36,122 nucleotides of DNA, taken from positions 1-36,122 of the forward strand of contig JASHNW010000079.1 of NCBI GenBank assembly GCA_030041435.1, read 5' to 3'. This document shows, in pieces, positions 7,603 through 17,099 of the stretch (position 1 is its first letter; each line of letters opens with the position of its first letter). The stretch is from Acidobacteriaceae bacterium. Lineage in GTDB: Bacteria; Acidobacteriota; Terriglobia; Terriglobales; Acidobacteriaceae. Below the pieces are notes generated by a model. It ran no database searches. It had not been told where the DNA came from and saw only the letters and a list, made by a program, of their open reading frames with translations. Made by a program: the position numbers and the translations under genes.

Positions 7603-8793
7603 ATGGCTCTTTCTCGACGTCTCTTCTCCACAATCGCGCTGGTTTGCCTCCTGCTCGCCTCGATGCCCGCTCGAGCGGCGGAGACGGACAGCCCTTTCTG
7701 CTCGGAAGCCGGCTGTGCTCACAGCCGCCAGGCGCTGAAGAGCCTCTGCGACTACATCGTGAAGGAGAAGAGCACCTTCACGACCATCTACATCGGCGGC
7801 TATTACATGCGCACTCTGGTGGCCGGATATGAGATCTTCGGAAACCGGGAGTATCTGGACACGGCGATCGCATACGGGGACTATCTGCTGGCGCACCAAA
7901 TGCCCAACGGATTCTGGAGAACGGGATACGGTCCGGTCTACATGGCCGATACCGGGAGCGCGATTACGCTCCTGATTGTGCTGTACCCGCATGTGGACGC
8001 CACGCGCCAGCATGAGTATCTGAGCGCGGTTCAGCATTACGTCGATTCCATCCAGGCCGACGGCATGATCCAAGCGTCGGGCGCATTCGGAACCGGCTGG
8101 CACTCCGTGGATGGCGACAAGCTGGTGAGCCCGATTTACGACCAGTACACGCTGTCCTCAGCGCTGACGGGAGGCGAGATCTTCACCTGGATGTATCACG
8201 TCACGGGCAAGAACAAGTACCGCGAGATTGCGTATCATGCGCTGCGCTGGGTGCTGAGCACGATGCGGCCGGACGGCAACATTCCCCACATACTGGCTAT
8301 GGAGGGGATGGACTGGAATCAGAGACAGAACCCCACGGTGGCAGACAAACTGTGGAAGTCGCACACCTTTGGAACGTCGGGGTATGTGGGCGAGGGAATC
8401 ATCGCATTCGATCATTACTGCGGGAATCCCGGGTGGCAGAGATGGATTGAGGGTGCGGTGCGGCCGAACATTGAATTTCTGCTCCGCACCCAGTTGCCGG
8501 ACGGAAGCTGGTCGACGGTGGGACAGAAGAGCTGGGACCGGACGCGCAGCCCAGGCATCGCCGACTACCTCATCTGGTACTACGATCACGTGGATCGCGA
8601 CCCACGCATCATCACCGCGGTGCATCGCTTCGATGCGCTCGTCACCAATCCGGCGGACGGCAAGACTTATGGATTGCTGGAAGACGGAGCCGCTCCCGGC
8701 CCGAAAGGCGGCAACGCCTTCGATACGGTAACCAGCCTTACCGGGCGCGCCCTGGCGGACATCATTTCTCCTGGCGTGGATGCTCGCTGGTGA
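7603..8793 (+). CDS. Secreted alpha/alpha-barrel protein, putative glycan-active enzyme
   Basis: 396 aa with a clear signal peptide (about residues 1-25, ending MPARA). The remainder is rich in helices and has repeated aromatic/Gly motifs (GGYYMRTLVAGYEIFGN, QMPNGFWRTGYG, TMRPDGNIPHI, LPDGSWSTVG), the look of an (alpha/alpha)6-barrel as in GH88/GH105, AGE and polysaccharide-lyase folds. I cannot assign it to a named CAZy family. GGAAGA upstream supports the start. It is the first gene of the rightward operon (37 bp before AGE), which suggests that it acts on the imported amino-sugar glycan in the periplasm. The catalytic residues are not known. Confidence 0.75.
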   Translation: MALSRRLFSTIALVCLLLASMPARAAETDSPFCSEAGCAHSRQALKSLCDYIVKEKSTFTTIYIGGYYMRTLVAGYEIFGNREYLDTAIAYGDYLLAHQMPNGFWRTGYGPVYMADTGSAITLLIVLYPHVDATRQHEYLSAVQHYVDSIQADGMIQASGAFGTGWHSVDGDKLVSPIYDQYTLSSALTGGEIFTWMYHVTGKNKYREIAYHALRWVLSTMRPDGNIPHILAMEGMDWNQRQNPTVADKLWKSHTFGTSGYVGEGIIAFDHYCGNPGWQRWIEGAVRPNIEFLLRTQLPDGSWSTVGQKSWDRTRSPGIADYLIWYYDHVDRDPRIITAVHRFDALVTNPADGKTYGLLEDGAAPGPKGGNAFDTVTSLTGRALADIISPGVDARW

Positions 8794-8830
8794 GGGCGTG
8801 CGGCAAATGGCCTCCCGAAAGAAAGGCATC

Positions 8831-10030
8831 ATGGACAGAACGTCACTCACGCTGCAATATCGCAGGTTGCTCCTCGACGACGTGGTGCCGTTCTGGTTTC
8901 GGCATGGGATCGACCCGGGGCACGGGGGTGTGTTGTCCTGCCTGCGCGACGACGGCTCGGTTGCGAGCGGCGACAAATTCATCTGGTCGCAGGCGCGCTC
9001 TGTCTGGACGTTTTCAGCCCTCTACAACCGCGTCGAGAAGCGGCCGGAATTTCTGCGCGCCGCGGAAAACTCCGTGCGCTTCCTGCTGCAGTACGGGCGC
9101 GATGCCGAGGGCCGCTGGGTTTATCGCACCGACCGGGCGGGAAATGTAATCGACGGGGCGATCAGCATCTACGCGGACTGCTTTGCGGTGTACGGTCTGA
9201 GCGAATATTGCCGGGCTGCGATGAACGAACAGGCGCTGTCGGTGGCGATCAAGAGCTTTGCGCGCATTCGCCGCCGGGTCGAGGATCCCGATTTTCACGA
9301 AACCGCGCCCTATCCGCTGCCGACGGGCTGGCGGAATCATGGAATTCCCATGATCCTGACGGAAGTGGCCAGCGAGCTTGCGCAAACGACCGGCGATTCC
9401 AGCCTGGAGTCGCTGGCCGACGATTATGCCGGACGAGTGATGCATCATTTTCTTCGGGCCGACAAGGGAGTGGTGCTCGAGTTTCTGACCCGCGATTACC
9501 AGGAGCTGCCACCGCCTGCCGGAAGCTTCGTCATGCCCGGGCACGCGATCGAGTCGATGTGGTTCGTGATGCATGTAGCGCGGCGGCGTGGCGATCAGGG
9601 GACGATTCGCCGTGCCGCGGAAGCAATGCGCCGGCATCTGGAGCTGGGCTGGGACCAGGAATTCGGCGGAATATTTCTTTCGCGGGACATTGCTGGACAC
9701 GAGCCTTATCTGCCGCACTCCGACAAGAAGCTATGGTGGCCGCATGTGGAGGCTCTCTATGGCACGCTGCTGGCGCACGAGCTGACGGCGGCGCCCTGGT
9801 GCCGGGAATGGTATGAGAAAGTCGCCTCCTGGGCCTGGTCGCATTTTCCTGCACCGGCCGGCGAGTGGTATCAGCGGCTCACGCGGGAGGGCCAGCCCAC
9901 GACGGAGGTCATCGCACTTCCGGTCAAGGATCCGTTTCATCTGCCGCGCGCCGCCATCCTGATCCTCCAGTTGATGGAGCAGGCGCATCGCTCGGGCCAG
10001 GATAAGCCAGATGCGGAGCAACCTGCATGA
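8831..10030 (+). CDS. N-acylglucosamine 2-epimerase (AGE family)
   Basis: 399 aa cytoplasmic (alpha/alpha)6-barrel enzyme that interconverts N-acetylglucosamine and N-acetylmannosamine. The start at 8831 follows a purine-rich GAAAGAAAGG; in-frame starts at 8780 and 8807 would only add a poorly conserved tail. The two catalytic His of the family are visible and correctly spaced: H238 in GHAIES and H370 in DPFHLPRA, close to His239 and His372 of the characterised Anabaena enzyme. H305 in WWPHVE is also conserved. Its stop overlaps the nagA start (ATGA), so the two are translationally coupled. This implies that ManNAc, or another 2-epimeric sugar, enters the GlcNAc route. Cellobiose or mannose 2-epimerase activity cannot be excluded. 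Confidence 0.85.
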   Translation: MDRTSLTLQYRRLLLDDVVPFWFRHGIDPGHGGVLSCLRDDGSVASGDKFIWSQARSVWTFSALYNRVEKRPEFLRAAENSVRFLLQYGRDAEGRWVYRTDRAGNVIDGAISIYADCFAVYGLSEYCRAAMNEQALSVAIKSFARIRRRVEDPDFHETAPYPLPTGWRNHGIPMILTEVASELAQTTGDSSLESLADDYAGRVMHHFLRADKGVVLEFLTRDYQELPPPAGSFVMPGHAIESMWFVMHVARRRGDQGTIRRAAEAMRRHLELGWDQEFGGIFLSRDIAGHEPYLPHSDKKLWWPHVEALYGTLLAHELTAAPWCREWYEKVASWAWSHFPAPAGEWYQRLTREGQPTTEVIALPVKDPFHLPRAAILILQLMEQAHRSGQDKPDAEQPA

Positions 10031-11178
10031 GCGTGCGCCTGCTCGAAGGCCGCGATGTCGCTACCGGCCGTGGGATGCGGATTAGGGCCGAAGACGGCCT
10101 GATCCGAACGATCGAGGATGGCCCGCCGGATGCGGAATTATGGATTGCTCCGGGCTTCATCGATCTGCAGGTCAACGGTTACGGGGGCTTCGATCTCAAC
10201 GATGGCGAGGTTGATGCGGACGTTGTCCTCTCGCTCACGAGACGGCTGCTGGCGGCGGGAACCACAACGTTCCTGCCAACCCTGATTACCGCGGCCGAGG
10301 AGCGCATCATCGCAGCGCTTCGCGCCATCGCCCGCGCGCGCCAGGCCGATCCCCTGGTTGCTCGCGCGATCCCGTTTGTGCATGTGGAAGGGCCGCACAT
10401 CTCCCCGGAAGACGGTCCTCGCGGCGCGCATCCGCGCGAGCATGTCCGCCCTCCGGATCTGGCGGAGTTCGACCGCTGGCAGCAGGCATCGCAGAACCTG
10501 GTGGGGATGGTAACGCTCTCACCTCACTGGGAGAGCGCGCCGGAATACATCGCGGCGCTGGTTTCCCGCGGCATTCTCGTCTCGCTGGGCCACACCGATG
10601 CCACGCCGAAACAGATCCGCGCCGCCGTCGACGCGGGCGCGACCCTGTCCACGCATCTGGGCAATGGGGTCAGCCGGCTGTTGCCGCGGCATCCCAATCT
10701 GCTGTGGGCGCAGCTTGCGGACGATCGGCTGACAGCGACGTTCATCGCCGACGGTCATCACCTTCCTCCCGATACTTTGCGTGCGATGTTGCGCGCGAAA
10801 GGGATTGAACGCAGCGTGCTGGTCTCAGACAGCGCGGCGCTGGCCGGAATGCCGCCGGGAACCTACCACTCGCCCATTGGGGGTTTGGTAGAGCTACACC
10901 CCGATGGCCGCCTGTGCATGGCGGGGTCGCTGGACTTTCTGGCGGGCGCTGCGTGCTCGCTGGCCGATGCTGTCGGACGGCTCGCCAGCAGCTCCATCTG
11001 CGCACCGCATGAGGCTTTCCGGATGGCCACAGCCAATCCGGGCCGCTTCGTGGGGGGACGCGGTGTGCTTCGTCCGGGCGCCGCAGCCGATCTGCTCAGC
11101 TTCCGCTTCAATCCGGATGCTACCGCAATGCGCCTTCAAACCGTTTTGACTGAGGGTGTCGACTGTCTTCCTTACTAA
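10027..11178 (+). CDS. nagA: N-acetylglucosamine-6-phosphate deacetylase
   Basis: 383 aa amidohydrolase-superfamily enzyme that removes acetate from GlcNAc-6-phosphate, feeding NagB. Family residues are visible: metal-binding E121 in HVEGPHIS, H189 in LGHTDA, H210 in STHLGNG, and the catalytic Asp268 in VSDSAA. The early string APGFIDLQVNGYGGFD is typical of the family. It overlaps AGE by 4 bp (ATGA) and is followed about 45 bp later by a Tat-exported glycosidase. Its substrate needs a GlcNAc kinase or PTS, and none is in the window. Confidence 0.93.
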   Translation: MSVRLLEGRDVATGRGMRIRAEDGLIRTIEDGPPDAELWIAPGFIDLQVNGYGGFDLNDGEVDADVVLSLTRRLLAAGTTTFLPTLITAAEERIIAALRAIARARQADPLVARAIPFVHVEGPHISPEDGPRGAHPREHVRPPDLAEFDRWQQASQNLVGMVTLSPHWESAPEYIAALVSRGILVSLGHTDATPKQIRAAVDAGATLSTHLGNGVSRLLPRHPNLLWAQLADDRLTATFIADGHHLPPDTLRAMLRAKGIERSVLVSDSAALAGMPPGTYHSPIGGLVELHPDGRLCMAGSLDFLAGAACSLADAVGRLASSSICAPHEAFRMATANPGRFVGGRGVLRPGAAADLLSFRFNPDATAMRLQTVLTEGVDCLPY

Positions 11179-11224
11179 ACCGCCGCCGCGTGGTGCGGCA
11201 CTCCTGGTGTGGTTGAAGTTGCCG

Positions 11225-14110
11225 ATGAATCCAGAAAAAATCCGCTCCTCCGTTTCGAAGAAGCTCACATCAGCCGCCGATCTTACGCGCCGCGAATTCC
11301 TCGGTCTGGCGGGCGCCGCGTCCCTGGCGCTTGCGGCCCCGCAGGCTTTGTGCGCCGACACCAGGGATCCGTCGACCGGCTTTGCGTTCTCTGCTTCCCA
11401 ACTCGCCAACACGCACGACCTCATCTCGCTGCCGGAATGGGGCCCGTATTCCAAGAAGCACTTCGGGATCTCTCATATTCCCGATGTAAGCCGTGGGCTC
11501 AGCTTCGATTTCAGCTTGTTCCCGCTCTCGCCGGGGATTCCTGCACGGCTGCCCAGCGTAACCAGCCACGATTCCGGCGTTCATCCCTGGGAAGCGGCGC
11601 CCGGACTGGAGTACTACTCGTTCCGGCTGGAGACGCTCTGGAAGGATCAGCTGTATTGCAATCTCTCCTTCTCCGAGATCGACCGCGAGAGCCGCCTGAT
11701 CCAGATGGAACTGGTGAACAGCACAGCACAGCCGCGGGAGGTGGTGGTGCATGGCCTCGCCCAGCTGTGCTTTCCTCCGATCGGCGAGTCGACTGCCGAG
11801 CCGATCCGGCTCTGCACGACAGAGCTTCCACCAGGCGCGCTCTGGATCAGCGCGCTGGATTACATCGATCTGCGCTATGCGACACCGCGGCCCACCGACG
11901 ACCTTGTCCCCGACGGCAAATGGCGCGGCGAGGAACGGCGGCACGACTCCGTTGGAGGGTCGGTGATCGGCCAGGGCTTCGGCATGGAGGCCGGAGACCG
12001 CGTGCATTACCGGATTCGCGTCCTGCGCAGGTTCGCGAATGCCGTGCTGGTTTGGCGCTACGCCCTGCCTGCCGGCAAGAGCGCAGTTTTCCGGATGCAG
12101 GGCGCCGCGAGAGGCGAGGTAACTTTCCAGGGCGGCAGCGACGGCTTTGCCACCGTTGCGGTTCCGCTGGGTCCGCTGGAAGCCGGTTACCAGGAACTGC
12201 ACTTCACCTCCGCAGGCGGAGCGGCTCCGGCGCTCAACGGCTTTGTGCTGGCCGAAGCAGAGCAAGCAGAAGCGATTCGCTTCCCGGCCCAGCCATGGCA
12301 CCCTCTGCCCGCGCTGGAAACCCTCGCCAACAACGCTCTGCTGCTGCATTACCAGGATGTGCCGAATGCTTATGGATTCCTGCTGGACGCGGGAGTGGCT
12401 GGAAATCAGCAGCTGCGATGGCGCGATCTGGACTCGGCGTTCCAGAGCAAGGCGAATCCCGACACTCAGGGGCGCATCTTCGGCGCCCATGGCCACCCCG
12501 GCGATCCGGACTCGCTCTTCATCCATGCCTGGTCGAAGCCACTGACGCTGCCCGTCAACTCGACCCGGCAGGTCACCGGACTGGTCTGCACGGGGTCGCA
12601 GGACGACGTGCGCCGCGCCGTTGCGCGTTTCGATCCGCAGGCGGCGCGGAATCGGCGCATATCTGTTGCGGCGCAACACAATGTCTCGCGGCCTGGCCGG
12701 GAAAGTGATGCCGCGCCGTTCGATCTCAGCCAGCGACTGATGGCATCGGTCACGCTGACAAACCTTGTTTACCCGCTGTATACGCAGAGTCATTACATTC
12801 GCCATTACTCCCCCGGCAAGATCTGGGACTGTCTTTATACGTGGGACGCCGGATTTATCGGTCTGGGCCTGGTTGAGCTCGACCTGCGCTGCGCAATCGA
12901 GGCCCTGAACACCTACACGACGCCGGCGGGCGCTCAGTCTGCGTTTATTCACCACGGCACGCCGCTGCCGACGCAAATTTATCTCTGCTGGGAATTGTGG
13001 AATCGAACGCACTCGCGTGCCCTGCTCGAGTACTTCTATCCGCGGCTTCGCCAGTACCATTTGTTTTTGGCCGGCAAGCTGGGCAGCTCGACGACCCGCC
13101 AACACCAGGACCATCTCATCTGCACGTGGGACTACTTCTATAACTCGGGCGGATGGGATGATTATCCGCCTCAAGTGCACGTGCACCAGGAGAAGATGAC
13201 TTCCGCGGTGGCGCCAACGGTGAATTCGTCCCACACTATCCGCTGTGCGAAGCTGCTGCGGCGCATGGCCGAGATGCTGGGCCGCACGGAAGATTTCGCG
13301 GAATACGACGCGGACATCGCCGTACTTTCCTCGTCGCTCGAGAATTACTCGTGGGACGAGGGTTCCGGCTATTACGGCTATGTTCTGCACAACGAGCAAG
13401 GCAAGCCCACGGGAATTCTTCGCACCGAAAGCGGCGTCAACTTCAACATGGGGCTGGACGGCGTGTCGCCACTGATCGCCGGCATCTGCACTCCGAAACA
13501 GGCCGCGCAGATCCTCGACCATCTCTTTTCGCCGAAGCGGATGTGGACTGAGGCTGGCATTACCAGCGTCGACCAGACCGCGCCGTATTACAAACCCGAC
13601 GGCTACTGGAACGGCAGTGTTTGGTTCGCGCACCAGTGGTTCCTATGGAAGACCATGCTCGATCTCGGCCGCGGCGATCTGGCGGTTCGCATCGCGCAGA
13701 CCGGGATCGCGGCCTGGAAGAAAGTCACGGACGCCTCCAATAACTGCATGGAGCATTTCGTCCCCCGACCGCCCTTTGGCGAAGGGTGGGTTCAGTTCAG
13801 CAGCCTTTCGTCGCCTGCACTTTCGTGGTTCGCGGCGTTGTACACACCGGGGCGGCTCACCTGCGGGTTCGATGTGTGGATGGAGGACTGCCGTGTGAGC
13901 GCCAATAAACGCGAGTTGCGTTCAAGGCTCCAGGGATCGGGACGCTCGGCTCAGTTCTCGGTGATGGCCTGCATGGCTCCGGGAGCTCGATACCGGGTGC
14001 GATGGAATGGAGCACCGGTCGAATTTACGCCTGTTATTGACGGGCTGTTACAGATACCGCTGCCAAACGGCCCGGGAATGGGCGAGCTGGAGATTTCGGC
14101 TGTTGTATAG
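11225..14110 (+). CDS. Tat-exported GH63-like glycoside hydrolase
   Basis: 961 aa from the ATG at 11225; a GTG at 11156 would overlap nagA and place 23 extra residues before the leader. A Tat signal (LTRREFLGLAGAASLALAA, about residues 18-45) directs it to the periplasm. An N-terminal beta-rich half is followed by an (alpha/alpha)6-barrel from about residue 500. Motifs match the GH63/GH37 clan: TWDAGFIGLG, NSGGWDDYPPQ (D645/D646, candidate general acid), DGYWNGSVWFAHQWFLW and CMEHFVPRPP (E843, candidate base). GH63 members hydrolyse alpha-glucosides, including glucosylated N-glycan precursors and mannosyl- or glucosylglycerate. In this operon it may trim an oligosaccharide before import. The exact substrate is unknown. 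Confidence 0.75.
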   Translation: MNPEKIRSSVSKKLTSAADLTRREFLGLAGAASLALAAPQALCADTRDPSTGFAFSASQLANTHDLISLPEWGPYSKKHFGISHIPDVSRGLSFDFSLFPLSPGIPARLPSVTSHDSGVHPWEAAPGLEYYSFRLETLWKDQLYCNLSFSEIDRESRLIQMELVNSTAQPREVVVHGLAQLCFPPIGESTAEPIRLCTTELPPGALWISALDYIDLRYATPRPTDDLVPDGKWRGEERRHDSVGGSVIGQGFGMEAGDRVHYRIRVLRRFANAVLVWRYALPAGKSAVFRMQGAARGEVTFQGGSDGFATVAVPLGPLEAGYQELHFTSAGGAAPALNGFVLAEAEQAEAIRFPAQPWHPLPALETLANNALLLHYQDVPNAYGFLLDAGVAGNQQLRWRDLDSAFQSKANPDTQGRIFGAHGHPGDPDSLFIHAWSKPLTLPVNSTRQVTGLVCTGSQDDVRRAVARFDPQAARNRRISVAAQHNVSRPGRESDAAPFDLSQRLMASVTLTNLVYPLYTQSHYIRHYSPGKIWDCLYTWDAGFIGLGLVELDLRCAIEALNTYTTPAGAQSAFIHHGTPLPTQIYLCWELWNRTHSRALLEYFYPRLRQYHLFLAGKLGSSTTRQHQDHLICTWDYFYNSGGWDDYPPQVHVHQEKMTSAVAPTVNSSHTIRCAKLLRRMAEMLGRTEDFAEYDADIAVLSSSLENYSWDEGSGYYGYVLHNEQGKPTGILRTESGVNFNMGLDGVSPLIAGICTPKQAAQILDHLFSPKRMWTEAGITSVDQTAPYYKPDGYWNGSVWFAHQWFLWKTMLDLGRGDLAVRIAQTGIAAWKKVTDASNNCMEHFVPRPPFGEGWVQFSSLSSPALSWFAALYTPGRLTCGFDVWMEDCRVSANKRELRSRLQGSGRSAQFSVMACMAPGARYRVRWNGAPVEFTPVIDGLLQIPLPNGPGMGELEISAVV

Positions 14111-14626
14111 CTTCGGGTCCGATATGCCACCCTTGAGGGAGCGGGCTTGCGTCAGATAAATCGATATCATCGTCGCTCCCATCACGTCTTTGCCCGAACG
14201 TCGTTCGGAGCTTAGACACCGATAAACAGCTACTGTCCCAGCAGCCGTTCCGTGAGTTCTTGCGATGAGGGCATCGCCGCAGCAAAGCAATAACCTGCCT
14301 CGCTGACCGCCTGATCACGCTCCTTTTCCCCCTTCCTGCTCACCTTGCGCCTCTGGCTGGATTGTGCCTGAAAGTCGATGGCCTAGCCCTTGGGTTAGAG
14401 CGCTTGGAGGAGGGACACGGCGTCGCCCGTATTCGCAACAACGAAGTACTTGTGCTGGGTGGCTCTTCGCTCCTCGTCGTTGGAAATAGGTCATCCCTCG
14501 CGTTCGGTCGTAACGACCTTTGATGGACCACCCGCATGCAGTTGCGCTTCACTTCACTCGTTGTGACCAGCTTGTGACGGGACTTCCACGCGTAAACGTG
14601 CGGCCATGCCGGGCGCGCCAAAGGAA
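14111..14626. other. Intergenic stretch of about 520 bp with no gene seen
   Basis: Between the convergent ends of the GH63-like gene and the isoamylase. Frames here lack motifs and start contexts. There is a short hairpin, CCGAAC-GTC-GTTCGG (14194-14208), about 80 bp after the GH63-like stop, without a T-run. It may be leftover DNA from rearrangement. Confidence 0.4.
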
Positions 14627-14653
14627 AAGCGCCGGCCTGCATAGCCGGCGCTT
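14627..14653 (-). terminator. Rho-independent terminator of the isoamylase gene
   Basis: Perfect 10-bp stem AAGCGCCGGC/GCCGGCGCTT with a 7-nt loop. Read on the minus strand it ends in GCGCTTTTCCTTT. It starts 15 bp after the isoamylase stop codon. Confidence 0.8.
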
Positions 14654-14667
14654 CCCTCTGTTCATCG

Positions 14668-16971
14668 CTACTTCGAGATCAGCAGCAACAGCGACTCCCC
14701 GCACTGGCTATAGGTGCTTCCCGCCGGACCGATCAGCGTCTCGTTCCCTGGCGTCACCCACGTGTTGAGACCGTCGTTCCAGTTGCAGGTATCCGTCACG
14801 CGATACCAGTTCGTCCCGGTCGGCGGCGCAGGCAGCGTGAAGGTCACACTCCCCGACCAGCCGTTGTAGGCGATGTACATCGAGTTGCTGTCGCCGAACG
14901 ACGATCCGTTCACCGTGAAGGCGATCGCGTAGTTGTCGCCCGCGTCCCAATAACTCGTCGTCGCCTGCACGCCGCTCGGCTCCCACCACACCACCTGGCT
15001 CGACGTGTACCAGGTGACCGGTCGCAGCGCCGGATGCGCCAGCCGAAACGCGATAGCCCGCTGCGCGAAGTTGTAAAAGTTCGACTGATCCGTGGTCCAA
15101 CTATAGTTCAGCCAGCTCGCCGTGGAATCGACGTTATACGGGTTGTTGTTACAGTTGATCGACCGCAGATACTCGTCGCCGCCCTCCATCAGCGGCGTTC
15201 CTGCCGAGAGCATCGTGAACGCGAGCCCGGTGCGCGCCGCACGCCGCTGATCCGCTGCCGCTCCCCCCTGGTTCCAGCTGTAGTTCGTCGTCGATCCGCC
15301 GCTCGATGGTCCATATGGCCACCCCTGGCTGTTGTTTGGCGAATTGCAGTAGTACACGTCGTTCAACGTGAAGCCGTCGTGCACGTCCATGTAGTTCGTA
15401 GAGTTCCACGGCGAGCGCCCGTTCGCCTGAAAGATATTCGAAGAGCCGGAGAAATCGGTTGCGTCCTGTCCGATCGAAATGGGCATGTTGCCCAGCTCGT
15501 TCTGTGCCTGGCGCAACGTGTTCTCGAACACGCCGTTCCACTCCGACCACCCGACTGGGAACTGCCCCTGGTCGTCTCCGCCGCTCGCAGTCCACGGTTC
15601 GGCATAGAAGTCGAGCCCGCTGCCCCCGGTCGCCGGGCGCGTGGTGAAATTGTCCAGGATCTGATTGATCGCGACGTTGGGATCGGATGGATCGAAGTTG
15701 AAGCCGCCGTTGGGACAGTCCGGTGCGGCCGATTCATACGACTGGTTCAGGCAGTTGTTGCCCAGCACCGGAGCCTCGTCGAAACGAAAGCCGTCGACGC
15801 CCATGGTTGTGCTCCAGTAGGCGAGCGAATCGATGATCATCTGCTGGGCGACGGGGTTATATGTATCAAAATTGCCCCCCGTGCCGGTGTCGTCGTAGAA
15901 GTACTGGTTCCCCGATGTCAGCTCGTAGTAGGTCGCGTTGTCCAGCCCGCGCCACGAGTAGATGGTCGCCGTCGTCGGGTCCGAGTTCGTCCACGTCCCG
16001 CCTTCCGCCGTGTGGTTGTACACCACGTCCATATATACCTTGATGCCGGCGTTGTGGAACATCTGCACCATCTCCTGGAACTCTTGCGTCGGCCCACCGG
16101 GATTCTTGTTCGAGGCGTACCGCCGGTCCGGTGCGAAGAAGTCCTCCGTCATGTAGCCCCAGAAGTTCTGGTCCGCCGTCGAATCGGGAATTACGTCGTT
16201 CTCATCGTCCTGCGTCTCCTGCATCGGCTGGAACTCGACTGCCGTGATGCCGAGACTCGCCAGATAACTCGCCTTCAGTCCGGCACCGTAGTACGTTCCC
16301 TGGTATTGCGACGGTGTGTTCGGATCCTGCTCTGTGAGCCCGCGCACGTTCACCTCGTAGATCACATCGTCCTTCTGCGCGCGGGTCGGCTTGGTACCGG
16401 TGCTCTGGCCGGTCGGTTCCAGCACAATCCCCTTCGGCGCGTACGAGCCGCTGTCGGTGTCCCGGTACGACGCGCCTGAAGCGAAAATGTCGGCGTTCTG
16501 GTTCTGCGCGTTCAGCGGATCCTGGCTGATCTCCCTGGCGTAGGGATCCAGCAGCAGCTTATTGGGATTAAAGCGGTTGCCATTGGCGTCCACGTCGGAA
16601 ACGAAGCCCACATTGGAGCCCGGTGTCCAGCTCGAGCTGTACGTCCAATTCGGACCCCAGGCGCGATAGCCGTAGTAAACGGTTCCGGTGATGCCTGAGC
16701 CCTGGATCTCCGACACCGGCACGATGACTTGCCATACATCGCCGCCCGCCTGGCTCAGCGTGTACGTCGCCGACTCCTGCACCCCATAACCAGCCGTGTA
16801 CAGATACAACACAATGTTGGTGGCGCTCGCCGAGTAAACCCGGAACGTGATCTCGGTTCCCTGGGAGTTGTAGCTGGCTCCCAGATTCATGCTGTCGATG
16901 GATGCGCGGGCGGGTATCGCGAAGGTCGCCGCGGCTAGCCAGGTCGCTGCTAAGGTTCTGAAAAGTCGCAT
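14668..16971 (-). CDS. iam: Isoamylase (GH13 debranching enzyme), secreted
   Basis: 767 aa from the ATG at 16971, chosen because AAAGG lies ~10 nt upstream and a signal peptide follows at once (MRLFRTLAATWLAAATFAIP, cleaved after ARA). An N-terminal isoamylase/CBM48 sandwich (SIDSMNLGASYNSQGTEITF region) is followed by the GH13 barrel. The nucleophile is D398 in GFRFDEAP, the acid/base Glu is in LDFYAEPW, and the third acid is in DVHDGF; a C-terminal beta domain ends in LLLLISK. From memory it follows the Pseudomonas amyloderamosa isoamylase along almost its whole length, including the position of the nucleophile. It cleaves alpha-1,6 branches in glycogen or amylopectin. It has its own promoter zone and terminator, and its substrate does not match the flanking amino-sugar and fucose modules, so it is probably an independent unit. 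Confidence 0.93.
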   Translation of the reverse strand: MRLFRTLAATWLAAATFAIPARASIDSMNLGASYNSQGTEITFRVYSASATNIVLYLYTAGYGVQESATYTLSQAGGDVWQVIVPVSEIQGSGITGTVYYGYRAWGPNWTYSSSWTPGSNVGFVSDVDANGNRFNPNKLLLDPYAREISQDPLNAQNQNADIFASGASYRDTDSGSYAPKGIVLEPTGQSTGTKPTRAQKDDVIYEVNVRGLTEQDPNTPSQYQGTYYGAGLKASYLASLGITAVEFQPMQETQDDENDVIPDSTADQNFWGYMTEDFFAPDRRYASNKNPGGPTQEFQEMVQMFHNAGIKVYMDVVYNHTAEGGTWTNSDPTTATIYSWRGLDNATYYELTSGNQYFYDDTGTGGNFDTYNPVAQQMIIDSLAYWSTTMGVDGFRFDEAPVLGNNCLNQSYESAAPDCPNGGFNFDPSDPNVAINQILDNFTTRPATGGSGLDFYAEPWTASGGDDQGQFPVGWSEWNGVFENTLRQAQNELGNMPISIGQDATDFSGSSNIFQANGRSPWNSTNYMDVHDGFTLNDVYYCNSPNNSQGWPYGPSSGGSTTNYSWNQGGAAADQRRAARTGLAFTMLSAGTPLMEGGDEYLRSINCNNNPYNVDSTASWLNYSWTTDQSNFYNFAQRAIAFRLAHPALRPVTWYTSSQVVWWEPSGVQATTSYWDAGDNYAIAFTVNGSSFGDSNSMYIAYNGWSGSVTFTLPAPPTGTNWYRVTDTCNWNDGLNTWVTPGNETLIGPAGSTYSQCGESLLLLISK

Positions 16972-17099
16972 CTTTGTTTGCCTTTCGTTACTCGCCATGA
17001 GGGATGGATACTGCCACAATAGACCGTCGAAACTGCGCCCCACACCCTGCCGAAATTGGTTGCTACCTGGCAATCGTCAACGCTTCTTTTCTCGATCAA

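Noticed and set aside
11270-13633. 787-aa open frame antisense to the GH63-like gene
   Set aside because: The sense frame has a Tat leader and family motifs throughout; the antisense translation is low-complexity Arg/Val-rich.
15034-16479. 481-aa open frame antisense to isoamylase
   Set aside because: Isoamylase identity is certain; the antisense product has repetitive Arg/Val content typical of shadows.
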